A stretch of DNA of 6,905 bases from Nitrososphaerales archaeon TH5893 (GTDB taxonomy: Archaea > Thermoproteota > Nitrososphaeria > Nitrososphaerales > Nitrososphaeraceae). The notes beneath the pieces were generated by a model, which worked only from the letters and a program-made list of their open reading frames with translations, was not told the origin of the DNA and did not search any database. This document shows, in pieces, positions 1 through 4,981 of this stretch. The stretch spans positions 1-6,905 of the forward strand of contig JAATVT010000066.1 of NCBI GenBank assembly GCA_014523685.1, read 5' to 3'. Both the position numbers and the translations under genes were made by a program. Position 1 is the stretch's first letter; every line of letters begins with the position of its first letter.

Positions 1-99
1 AAATATTCAAAGAACTATGTTATTGACGGTTTTATTCAAAAACCTATAGCCATTAAGACGTTATATAATATTGTCGACTCCTATATGGCAATAAACTAA
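1..99 (+). CDS. C-terminal end of a response-regulator receiver domain (5'-truncated by window)
   Basis: An open frame enters from the left edge and gives 32 residues before a TAA at 97-99. It contains GFIQKPIAIKTLYNIVDSY, which matches the end of a CheY-like receiver: a short beta-5 strand, then the conserved Lys-Pro (K14-P15) that contacts the phosphorylated aspartate, then helix alpha-5. The acidic pocket and phosphoacceptor would lie outside the window, so their presence cannot be confirmed. The protein ends right after alpha-5, so if the receiver is real no output domain follows it. It is followed 67 bp later by a MEDS-like gene on the same strand, a common signalling neighbourhood in soil Thaumarchaeota. 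Only the tail is seen, so the family call is moderate. Confidence 0.65.
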   Translation, partial: KYSKNYVIDGFIQKPIAIKTLYNIVDSYMAIN

Positions 100-166
100 A
101 TCACTTGTGTCACTCAGTTCTGGCTAAATAACCCATCATTGATATGATGCATAGAGTGCAGTGTAA

Positions 167-574
167 GTGGATGAACTCTGGCTTCTAAAAATATCTTTCA
201 AGGGACATTTCGCAATAATATATCCAAATCTGCCCACTCTAAGAGAAATGTGTTCTCAGTATATCAAAATTGTTCTCTCTAATGGAAACGAAATTGTTAT
301 GATTCTGCCTTTTCTTGAAACTGTATATAATGTAAGGCGCATACTAACAGAAAATAGTACGAATATAAATGTAAGAAAATATGAAAAGGAGCAGCTGCTA
401 TTGATTCTAGATTCGCTTAAAGGATACTTTGGTTCACCAGTTGGTCTTATGCCATTTTTGAGTAAGTATGCTAAACCCTATAGAGCCCAGCTACAATTAC
501 AATGCCGATTGGACTTACCACTTAATGAAAGAACCATCAAAAAATTCCACCGGGCAATAGGGAATCTTAACTAG
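167..574 (+). CDS. MEDS-like sensory domain protein (135 aa)
   Basis: A stand-alone single-domain protein resembling the MEDS (methanogen/methylotroph DcmR sensory) fold, thought to sense small ligands and often found beside histidine kinases and receivers. The hallmark GHFAIIYPN sits at residues 13-21 (MEDS: G-H-x-x-x-x-Y). A helix follows, then NEIVMILPFLETVYNVRRIL at 41-60, the RKYEKEQLLLILDSLKGYF stretch at 70-88 and a helical C-terminus. Family members usually run somewhat longer, so this is a short version. The start is GTG 167: an in-frame TAA at 164-166 lies immediately before it, and the next ATG would remove the GHF motif. A TATA-like AT tract (about 123-130) lies 40 bp upstream. 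It converges with the receiver gene on the other strand, leaving 9 bp between stops. No catalytic residues are visible; the ligand is unknown. Confidence 0.55.
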   Translation: MDELWLLKISFKGHFAIIYPNLPTLREMCSQYIKIVLSNGNEIVMILPFLETVYNVRRILTENSTNINVRKYEKEQLLLILDSLKGYFGSPVGLMPFLSKYAKPYRAQLQLQCRLDLPLNERTIKKFHRAIGNLN

Positions 575-583
575 GACGATGTC

Positions 584-1078
584 TTATTCCAATTCTGCCT
601 TTACTCTTCTAACTAGATTCTCTACTGTAACTGGCTTTGTAATGAAGCATCCTAAACTCAGACTCTTATATTGCTCTCTTAATGCTTCTATGTTCATTTC
701 TCCTGCAGAAATATAACAAATCCTAACATTTAGGTCTAATTCCAGAATTTTCTCAGAGAGTTCAAAACCGTTCAGTTTCGGCATATTTACATCTATAAGC
801 AAGAGATCGTAGAAATTTGTCTTGAATTCTGCCAATGCCAATAAAGGGTTGTTGTAAGTGAAGGCTTGAAAGGATACCTTGTAACCGCTAGTTACATTTT
901 CTTCTTCTAGCCCATTTTTAAATGTAAAAGTAATATCTGGATCATCATCTACCACCAGGATTCGTTTGACATGGGGAGATAGCTTATCTTTTTGTTGTTG
1001 TTGCTGTTCTTCTTGTTCGCTCTGGCGAAGAGGATTATTCTTTCCCAAATGATTATCTACACCCGAAACCGAACCCAT
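584..1078 (-). CDS. Receiver-only response regulator with Q-rich N-terminal leader (164 aa)
   Basis: A CheY-type receiver that accepts phosphate from a histidine kinase; it has no output domain, so it should signal by protein contact. RILVVDDDPDI carries the Mg-binding acidic triad D44-D46, LLLIDVNMP the phosphoacceptor D96, YISAGE the switch Ser at S124 (Thr or Ser in the family), and FITKP the conserved K148. The receiver spans about 38-162. A polar leader (1-36) precedes it and includes EQEEQQQQQK from a CAA-type triplet run, probably a disordered linker. No partner kinase is in the window. The start is ATG 1078; a TATA-like tract (1111-1120) on the minus strand would give a leader of about 10 nt. 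Its stop faces the MEDS-like gene 9 bp away. All key residues are present, so it should be active. Confidence 0.92.
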   Translation of the reverse strand: MGSVSGVDNHLGKNNPLRQSEQEEQQQQQKDKLSPHVKRILVVDDDPDITFTFKNGLEEENVTSGYKVSFQAFTYNNPLLALAEFKTNFYDLLLIDVNMPKLNGFELSEKILELDLNVRICYISAGEMNIEALREQYKSLSLGCFITKPVTVENLVRRVKAELE

Positions 1079-1433
1079 TTTTGACTCTTAGATGATATAT
1101 TAACTTTGCTCATATTATACTAAAAGTTTACTGACAAATTATCTTCTTCTCTTTCCATTCATCCTTATCATAATACCACTTGTGGCTTCTCCCTATCTTC
1201 CTACCAGTGTACTGTTTTCATTCAAATTTTTCGTATCCATTATAAGTTTTGGAAATATTTTTTTTAACCCTTATCGTACAACAAAGCGATACACCATATC
1301 TTCTTGGGACATCTCGGAATATCCAATTCTTGACATAGTCGAAACATAATGCTGGTAAGCGCTTACTAACTTAATACAGGCGAGTTAGGAATGCACGATA
1401 TAAAGATATGTTATAGTAATACTTTCCAATTTG
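1079..1433. other. Intergenic region between two minus-strand genes
   Basis: AT-rich sequence with no convincing gene on either strand and no tRNA-like fold. The left end holds the presumed promoter of the receiver gene (TATA-like 1111-1120, minus strand). A run of eight T at 1258-1265 on the plus strand has no hairpin and no upstream gene. The right end holds the 12-bp palindrome at 1355-1366 and a hairpin with arms CTAACT 1366-1371 and AGTTAG 1383-1388, just beyond the stop of the metallo-beta-lactamase gene. Confidence 0.6.
1355..1366. repeat. 12-bp perfect palindrome GTAAGCGCTTAC
   Basis: A perfect dyad, GTAAGCGCTTAC, in otherwise AT-rich intergenic DNA, with a second inverted repeat (1366-1371 with 1383-1388) sharing its edge. 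It lies about 70 bp after the stop of the minus-strand metallo-beta-lactamase gene. It could be a dimeric regulator site or part of a structured 3' end. No U-tract follows on the minus strand, so it is not a classical terminator. Confidence 0.35.
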
Positions 1434-2210
1434 TTAACTTATCGTTTCCAACGTCCGTCCTAATAAGACACCCGAGTATGCGAAATTATTTTTGATTAAT
1501 GCGTCTGTGTACTTTGAGAACATCGATTTGTCTATGCATGAACCATGCATTGGGTATACCATCTCAGGTGATAGGTCCATCAATCTTTTTGTAGTACGCC
1601 TTACTGGTATTTCACTTGAAAATATGCCAACACCCTTATAGAGATTAATCATACTCTCTGAAAGGTCGTCCGATATCACGGGTTTATTGTTACCAGGCTG
1701 AATGAATAAATCCGATGGAAAAAGCGACTTTGTAGTTTCTTCAAATATCATCATACTATCCCAGTGATGAACGTGTGGAGTCATTATGAATCTAAACTGT
1801 CTTTTGCCTGTTTTCAGTGTTTCATTATCCCAGAATGAAATATGGTCGGCTGGGACATTATACCATCCCGTTAGATTTAGTTTGGAACTCAAATCGCTAC
1901 ATACTAATCTAGCATGAGCAGAGTCTAGAAGTGCCATTCCACCCCATTCGTCGCTTTCGAAGTGTAGAAATGCCACATAGGTTAGTTTCTGTAAGGGAAT
2001 TATTTCTTTTATCTTCTCTTCTACTTTTGTGTACATTCCTATAGGTCCAGTATGGACTAGCATAGGCTTTTCGTCATTTACTAAAAACTGATTATAGGTA
2101 ATTCCAAAGGTGTTATCAAATCCTGCAATTCTATATATTCCATCACCAATCTCTGAAATTTCTACATCGACGTCCTTTGGACTGTATTGAACCCTACTAG
2201 TCTCTGGCAT
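1434..2210 (-). CDS. Flavodiiron-type (ODP) metallo-beta-lactamase-fold protein without flavodoxin domain (258 aa)
   Basis: A single-domain metallo-beta-lactamase-fold protein of the oxygen-binding di-iron (ODP) type, the catalytic half of flavodiiron proteins that reduce O2 or NO. All usual ligand positions can be placed: H83, E85 and D87 in HFESDEWGG; H148 in TPHVHHWDSM, aligning with the family's LHWPDSM; D167 in PSDLF; and H222 in YPMHGS. The non-ligand His that often follows the first motif is E88 here. The protein stops after the MBL fold, so the flavodoxin/FMN domain is absent and electrons must come from elsewhere; a sensor role is also possible. The start is ATG 2210, with a TATA-like tract at about 2252-2258 on the minus strand. 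It is monocistronic as seen. The fold and di-iron site are well supported; the substrate is not. Confidence 0.85.
   Translation of the reverse strand: MPETSRVQYSPKDVDVEISEIGDGIYRIAGFDNTFGITYNQFLVNDEKPMLVHTGPIGMYTKVEEKIKEIIPLQKLTYVAFLHFESDEWGGMALLDSAHARLVCSDLSSKLNLTGWYNVPADHISFWDNETLKTGKRQFRFIMTPHVHHWDSMMIFEETTKSLFPSDLFIQPGNNKPVISDDLSESMINLYKGVGIFSSEIPVRRTTKRLMDLSPEMVYPMHGSCIDKSMFSKYTDALIKNNFAYSGVLLGRTLETIS
1484..1501. repeat. 18-bp direct repeat, copy 1 (inside the MBL-fold gene)
   Basis: AATTATTTTTGATTAATG occurs here and again at 2355-2372, identical over 18 bp in the same orientation. Here it encodes (minus strand) the ALIKNNF stretch near the C-terminus of the MBL-fold protein. Confidence 0.6.
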
Positions 2211-2354
2211 ACTTCATCAACAATACTCATTCTGAAACGGCAACAGATAAACATTTTATTCTCCTATCACTAAAGATTCCTAGAAATAGCAAAGTGTATG
2301 CAAACCTCCCATCAAAATAGATGATTTATCACAAGTTACAGATATGAACTCTAT

Positions 2355-2372
2355 AATTATTTTTGATTAATG
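2355..2372. repeat. 18-bp direct repeat, copy 2 (intergenic)
   Basis: Identical to 1484-1501. Read on the minus strand it gives LIKNN in the same phase as the MBL gene's C-terminus, but flanking similarity is weak. It may be a scrap of a duplicated MBL gene end or a chance AT-rich match. Confidence 0.5.
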
Positions 2373-2399
2373 TACTGAAAGCCAAACCATTACACTTCC

Positions 2400-2425
2400 A
2401 GCCAATACTTAAATGGCTTTTTTTT
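2400..2425 (+). terminator. Hairpin plus T8 tract, terminator-like
   Basis: AGCCA (2400-2404) pairs with TGGCT (2414-2418) around a 9-nt loop, followed directly by eight T (2418-2425). A competing 7-bp stem pairs AAAGCCA (2378-2384) with the same right arm extended to TGGCTTT (2414-2420). Archaeal termination relies mainly on the T tract, so this should stop plus-strand transcripts. No plus-strand gene ends here, so what it terminates is unclear. Confidence 0.4.
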
Positions 2426-2490
2426 GTTTAGTCTATTACTTTCATAATAAAAATGAGATTTTCTAGGAGGATAACTTGATACAAACAGAC

Positions 2491-2551
2491 GGTAGGACTT
2501 GGTTACCGAACAATCGGGATTGCAACCACACCAATCGAGCAGGTTCCTACT
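2491..2551 (+). ncRNA. Candidate structured RNA element (unrecognised)
   Basis: A GC-richer island in AT-rich intergenic DNA with nested inverted repeats. GTAGGA (2492-2497) pairs perfectly with TCCTAC (2545-2550), with a G-U closing pair at 2491/2551. Inside, either TTGGT (2499-2503) pairs with ACCAA (2530-2534) enclosing a CCGA-ACAA-TCGG hairpin (2506-2517), or GATTG (2518-2522) pairs with CAATC (2532-2536). It has no tRNA T-loop or CCA end and matches no RNA family I know. It could be a small RNA, a 5' leader element of the downstream operon, or a remnant of an integration target. The strand is not determined. Confidence 0.25.
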
Positions 2552-2561
2552 ACGTGGTCAC

Positions 2562-2578
2562 GGGATGGGATGGGAAGG
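2562..2578 (+). repeat. GGGAT triplet repeat / G-tract
   Basis: Three GGG runs two bases apart, then GG (GGGATGGGATGGGAAGG). It could form a two-tier G-quadruplex on the plus strand. It follows the candidate structured element by 10 bp and stands out in an AT-rich region. Confidence 0.4.
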
Positions 2579-2764
2579 TAGAGTTTAGTTAGTTAGGTAT
2601 ACTTCCAAATATTTACTAAAAAAGATTTTGATTTGTTGAAAAAAAGCTTTTACGTACCGGTCTCTTAAGAAGGATTATTATTGCCACTGTCTCTATTTGT
2701 AGTAAATTTAAAAATGATTCCATGGCAACATTAATCAGTATCCTACCAAGAGTTACTTTACCCT

Positions 2765-2989
2765 ATGATTCAACGTAATGTTTACAATGTATTTCATAAA
2801 AACGTACCAGTTCGGGTCAGAGATTCAGAACCTGATGCAATCAGGTTTATCAGAAGAAATGTTACTGAGCCTACCCATGCCTTGATAAAGCAGAACTGGA
2901 GGGTTCATGGTGTAGTTATGGATCACCCTAAGATCAAATCATCAACTCAGACAGCAGATATGGCACTAGGGATTCCACAGGTTGAATAG
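2765..2989 (+). CDS. Hypothetical basic protein, first gene of four-gene operon (74 aa)
   Basis: I do not recognise this protein. It is small and rich in Arg, Lys and His, with a charged segment VPVRVRDSEPDAIRFIRRNV at 14-33 and no membrane segment, cysteine pair or signal peptide. The C-terminus (about 55-74) is polar and probably extended. The size and basic character would suit a nucleic-acid-binding or virion-associated protein, but nothing proves that. The start is ATG 2765; an AT-rich possible TATA region at 2702-2714 implies a leader of about 30 nt. Its stop overlaps the next gene by 8 bp (TTGAATAG), so the two are probably translated together. The tight packing is typical of viral operons. 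Confidence 0.6.
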   Translation: MIQRNVYNVFHKNVPVRVRDSEPDAIRFIRRNVTEPTHALIKQNWRVHGVVMDHPKIKSSTQTADMALGIPQVE

Positions 2990-3290
2990 CGACAGAGACA
3001 AGCTTTATGATGATATGGTCAGTAAATACATGCAGGAGAAAGTTCTAGAGTCAAAAGACGAATCTCCACCATCTGTAGATAGGCTTCTAAACATAAGTAA
3101 ATTTGCCGTAGAAAGAGGACATGCAGTTAACATGTCCAGGATTGACCTTTCAATGAAGCTGGTAGAACTATTACATAAAGCACATCAATTAGCTGGTAAT
3201 AGTAGATCAGACATTTATGCACAACTAGAGTCTACTGTAATGGGTAAGATAGCTAGTCTTCTAAATGACATTAAAATCAAAGATGATTGA
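2982..3290 (+). CDS. Hypothetical helical protein, second gene of operon (102 aa)
   Basis: Unrecognised. The sequence looks almost wholly alpha-helical and charged: helix 1 about 4-22, helix 2 about 32-44, and a longer helical part about 53-98 (RIDLSMKLVELLHKAHQLAG, then AQLESTVMGKIASLLNDIKI). No cysteines, signal peptide or membrane segment. It could be a small oligomeric or adaptor protein. The start used is TTG 2982, inside the end of the preceding gene; an in-frame TAG at 2967 rules out a longer form. The alternative ATG at 3015 would drop 11 residues, but the overlap favours TTG with coupled translation. It overlaps the next gene by 4 bp (TTGA). Confidence 0.65.
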   Translation: MNSDRDKLYDDMVSKYMQEKVLESKDESPPSVDRLLNISKFAVERGHAVNMSRIDLSMKLVELLHKAHQLAGNSRSDIYAQLESTVMGKIASLLNDIKIKDD

Positions 3291-3574
3291 CTCTACAAAG
3301 ACTTGAAAAATCTTTTATGTACCAACTCCATAGAAAAGCTATAATGGATTATGATAAAACCGTACAACTGTACGAGAAAGCTGGACTGATTAAGAAGTGG
3401 TTAGATACTCCAGAAGCTAATCTGCATAAACATGAAAAGCTTTGGTACGAGAAGGTCACAAGTAAGCGTACTGGACAGTTCTGGCAAGTTGAGGACTTGA
3501 AAAAGCGTAATCTAGTACCTGATGATTATGAATCCCCTTACACCGATATGAATGACAAACCAATCAAGGTATAG
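3287..3574 (+). CDS. Hypothetical aromatic- and Lys-rich protein, third gene of operon (95 aa)
   Basis: Unrecognised. A charged, mostly helical N-terminal part (1-60) rich in Lys, Tyr and Trp is followed by a less structured acidic and proline-containing tail (VPDDYESPYTDMNDKPIKV, 77-95). No metal-binding or catalytic motif is visible. The start TTG 3287 sits in the TTGA overlap with the previous gene, the non-ATG equivalent of the common ATGA coupling; the first ATG alternative is at 3317. Six bases separate its stop from the next gene. The co-directional run with no internal promoter suggests the four proteins act together, but their role is unknown. Confidence 0.65.
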   Translation: MTLQRLEKSFMYQLHRKAIMDYDKTVQLYEKAGLIKKWLDTPEANLHKHEKLWYEKVTSKRTGQFWQVEDLKKRNLVPDDYESPYTDMNDKPIKV

Positions 3575-3580
3575 TTCCCT

Positions 3581-4051
3581 GTGAAAAATACCAAGGCCAT
3601 ATACAGGATACGATTGAAAGATAACACGGAGTGGATTAAGACTAAACAGGAATGGTGGGGTCTCAGCGAAGCGGGCAGCCTTGTGAATCAGACTATGAAT
3701 GATAAAGAGACGTATGATGCTATTCTTCCACTCTATAAACTCAAACCAGAGAACCCAAGAGAACGGGACTCAAAGATGATACGAGAAGTTGCTGACATTG
3801 GACACAAGATAAAATATACAGTTCCCTTCAAACCTGAAACCGTTCAGACGTTCTTTGATACACGGGATGGCGATTGCGGTCTTGTCATAATAGATGAATC
3901 AGGAGTAGGAGATAAGCCGCCCTATTCAATACCAACACTCCATCAGTTTATGAATACGCCTTTTGAAAACCTGATTGAATGGGCCTCTACCCCGCAGTAC
4001 AAACTTGACCGTTCATACAAAGACACGTTAGAAGCTAGTCATATTGGTTAG
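3581..4051 (+). CDS. Hypothetical protein, last gene of operon (156 aa)
   Basis: Unrecognised, soluble, no signal peptide. The N-terminus (1-30) has beta-like strands, TKAIYRIRLKDNTEW then IKTKQEWWGLSEAGSLV, reminiscent of a small beta-sheet domain. Residues 60-90 are charged and helical, then DGDCGLVIIDESGVGD at 97-112 looks like a strand-turn-strand unit. The LVIIDESG segment resembles a Walker B line, but there is no P-loop in the protein, so I do not call an ATPase. The start is GTG 3581, 6 bp after the previous stop. It ends 125 bp before the convergent zinc-ribbon gene; a strong hairpin (4134-4174) probably ends the operon. Confidence 0.65.
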   Translation: MKNTKAIYRIRLKDNTEWIKTKQEWWGLSEAGSLVNQTMNDKETYDAILPLYKLKPENPRERDSKMIREVADIGHKIKYTVPFKPETVQTFFDTRDGDCGLVIIDESGVGDKPPYSIPTLHQFMNTPFENLIEWASTPQYKLDRSYKDTLEASHIG

Positions 4052-4098
4052 TTTAGGTTTAGTGAAAGTACAAATATCTCATCGGTCTCATATAATGG

Positions 4099-4153
4099 TG
4101 AGGCCTAATTGCTAACATATTAGTGACTCATGGGCTGCAGGGGGAAGGCCTCA
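4099..4153. repeat. 8-bp inverted repeat in convergent intergenic region
   Basis: TGAGGCCT (4099-4106) is perfectly complementary to AGGCCTCA (4146-4153) across 39 nt, with a small CTAA-CATA-TTAG hairpin (4112-4123) in the loop. The right arm is also the loop of the stronger 4134-4174 hairpin, so the two folds compete or form a pseudoknot. Confidence 0.35.
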
Positions 4154-4180
4154 AGCATTGTATCTCCCTGTGGCTTTATT
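4134..4180 (+). terminator. Strong hairpin ending the four-gene operon
   Basis: Positions 4134-4145 pair with 4163-4174 over 12 bp around a 17-nt loop, with nine Watson-Crick pairs and three G-U pairs. The G-U pairs exist only in plus-strand RNA (they become A-C mismatches on the other strand), so the fold belongs to the plus-strand transcript. TTTATT follows at 4175-4180. It sits 83 bp after the operon's last stop and touches the zinc-ribbon stop on the other strand. The U-tract is short, so it may act as a 3'-end structure rather than a terminator alone. Confidence 0.4.
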
Positions 4181-4538
4181 CTGTAGTAGTATAGTTTGTG
4201 AAATGGAATCCTTTCTTCTGTAACGCTGCATAAGCAGCTGTTAACTTCTGCTGTTTGTATGTTGTTGCGGATACATTCTTGTTAACATCATCAATCATTG
4301 CGATAGGTGGAACTCTATTCTGATTGGGGTCACTCCCATCAGGAACTTCAAACCTGTTTGCTTTCTTCACTAACTCATTATTGGGATAGTATATGATAGT
4401 ACAGAAAGTGCAGATGTATTCTTGTGTATCCTTATCCCGAAGGAATAGACTCCTGCGGCAGTGATTGCAGAAATACTTCTTGGGGGAAGAATCCTTACCC
4501 GAGATATCTATGACGTTATACTCATTATTATTGGACAT
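4176..4538 (-). CDS. Zinc-ribbon protein, terminase-operon partner (120 aa)
   Basis: A small soluble protein with one zinc ribbon: C24-x2-C27 in YFCNHCRRS and C43-x2-C46 in YICTFCTII, spaced as in TFIIB- or ribosomal-type ribbons. The rest (about 55-120) is polar, with a helical TYKQQKLTAAYAALQKKGFH near the end, and has no second known domain. Such proteins bind nucleic acid or bridge protein complexes; the exact job is unknown. The start ATG 4538 overlaps the stop of a terminase C-terminal remnant as TAATG. That implies this gene originally lay directly behind a large terminase and was translationally coupled to it, so a packaging-related role is possible. It now faces the exported-protein gene divergently and must have its own promoter, perhaps the AT-rich tracts within 4583-4610. 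Confidence 0.75.
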   Translation of the reverse strand: MSNNNEYNVIDISGKDSSPKKYFCNHCRRSLFLRDKDTQEYICTFCTIIYYPNNELVKKANRFEVPDGSDPNQNRVPPIAMIDDVNKNVSATTYKQQKLTAAYAALQKKGFHFTNYTTTE

Positions 4539-4609
4539 TATTTCGTACGCTTATAGAATGTCAAAGCTAACCTAAAAGCATCCAATATATCAGCCCCGTT
4601 ATCCTTATA
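4538..4609 (-). pseudogene. Remnant of a second large-terminase C-terminus
   Basis: Read on the minus strand this gives YKDNGA followed by DILDAFRLALTFYKRTK and a stop. The intact terminase ends DIMDAFRLALTFYKRSK. Over these 17 codons plus stop there are 10 changed codons. Eight are silent (Ala, Arg, Leu, Ala, Leu, Thr, Arg, Lys) and two conservative (Met/Leu, Ser/Thr), which is divergence under protein-level selection rather than recent duplication. Homology stops abruptly upstream of about 4591 and an in-frame TGA lies at 4610-4612, so it cannot be a functional gene. The stop shares its last A with the zinc-ribbon ATG. The DxxD pair equivalent to nuclease residues D501/D504 is kept. Confidence 0.85.
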
Positions 4610-4636
4610 TCAAATGTTATATTCTTTCTTATATAT
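4604..4636 (+). promoter_or_regulatory. TATA-box cluster upstream of exported-protein gene
   Basis: Three TATA-like tracts precede ATG 4646: CTTATAT (4604-4610), TTATATTC (4617-4624) and CTTATATAT (4628-4636). The middle one is centred about 26 bp before the ATG, the spacing expected for a leaderless archaeal transcript. The first would give a leader of about 12 nt, while the last is too close to use this ATG. Confidence 0.45.
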
Positions 4637-4645
4637 GATTACAGC

Positions 4646-4972
4646 ATGAATACCGTGGCTATAATTGCTGCTATACTCTTTGGACTTGGTGTACTAATAA
4701 GCACAAGCATGACAACAACAGCTGATGGTCAAGCTGTTGTGGATCAAGAAAAAATAAAGAGGCAATTGGAACAAGTCGTGAAAGCTTTAGATTCTGGTGA
4801 TATTGCGGCAGCAAGAGGATATCTGGAAGAAACTGTTCAGGGACTACCAGACGGAGTAACAAAAACGCATTTAAGAGTAGCCACAGATGCTTTACAATAT
4901 TCTAATGATACTAAAGGCCCAATGATGCATGTACAGCTTGTTCAAAATAGTCTACAAAATTCAACAGGATGA
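4646..4972 (+). CDS. Exported small helical-repeat protein (108 aa)
   Basis: A secreted or membrane-anchored protein with an N-terminal hydrophobic segment VAIIAAILFGLGVLI (4-18), then STSMTTTADG, where a signal peptidase could cut near A26. The mature part is helical with two related units: VVKALDSGDIAAARGYLEET (44-63) and DALQYSNDTKGPMMHVQLVQ (81-100). The GD-x-x-x-A pattern followed by a helix is frequent in small exported proteins of Nitrososphaera-type archaea, which suggests a host-derived gene. Function unknown; TPR-like scaffolding is a guess. The start is ATG 4646 with a leaderless-type TATA. It lies between a terminase remnant and the 3' end of the intact terminase, in opposite orientation, so it looks like cargo rather than packaging machinery. 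Its stop is 9 bp from the terminase stop. Confidence 0.7.
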   Translation: MNTVAIIAAILFGLGVLISTSMTTTADGQAVVDQEKIKRQLEQVVKALDSGDIAAARGYLEETVQGLPDGVTKTHLRVATDALQYSNDTKGPMMHVQLVQNSLQNSTG

Positions 4973-4981
4973 CTAGGACAT

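Larger units (their letters stand above)
2211..2764. other. 554-bp non-coding region between host-like and unknown-operon genes
   Basis: No ORF of substance is seen on either strand. From left to right: the presumed minus-strand promoter of the MBL gene (TATA-like about 2252-2258), the second copy of an 18-bp repeat (2355-2372), a plus-strand hairpin followed by eight T (2400-2425), a GC-richer foldable segment (2491-2551), a G-tract (2562-2578), and AT-rich DNA (about 2702-2714) that may carry the plus-strand promoter of the downstream operon. This may be the junction between host chromosome and inserted element, but no duplicated tRNA end or attachment site is visible. Confidence 0.55.

Noticed and set aside
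2491..2551. tRNA gene or tRNA-derived attachment site
   Set aside because: No T-loop consensus, no acceptor/CCA arrangement and no second copy in the window to act as the other attachment site.
2722..2778. 18-codon frame starting at an ATG before the operon
   Set aside because: Too short, overlaps the start of the first operon gene and has no supporting motif.
3872..3918. LVIIDESG in the fourth operon protein as an ATPase Walker B
   Set aside because: No Walker A in the protein; the resemblance is only a hydrophobic strand ending in DE.
4671..4862. 63-residue open frame on the minus strand
   Set aside because: Antisense to the exported-protein gene, Leu/Pro-rich with no recognisable domain; the plus-strand frame has a signal peptide, helical repeats and a promoter.
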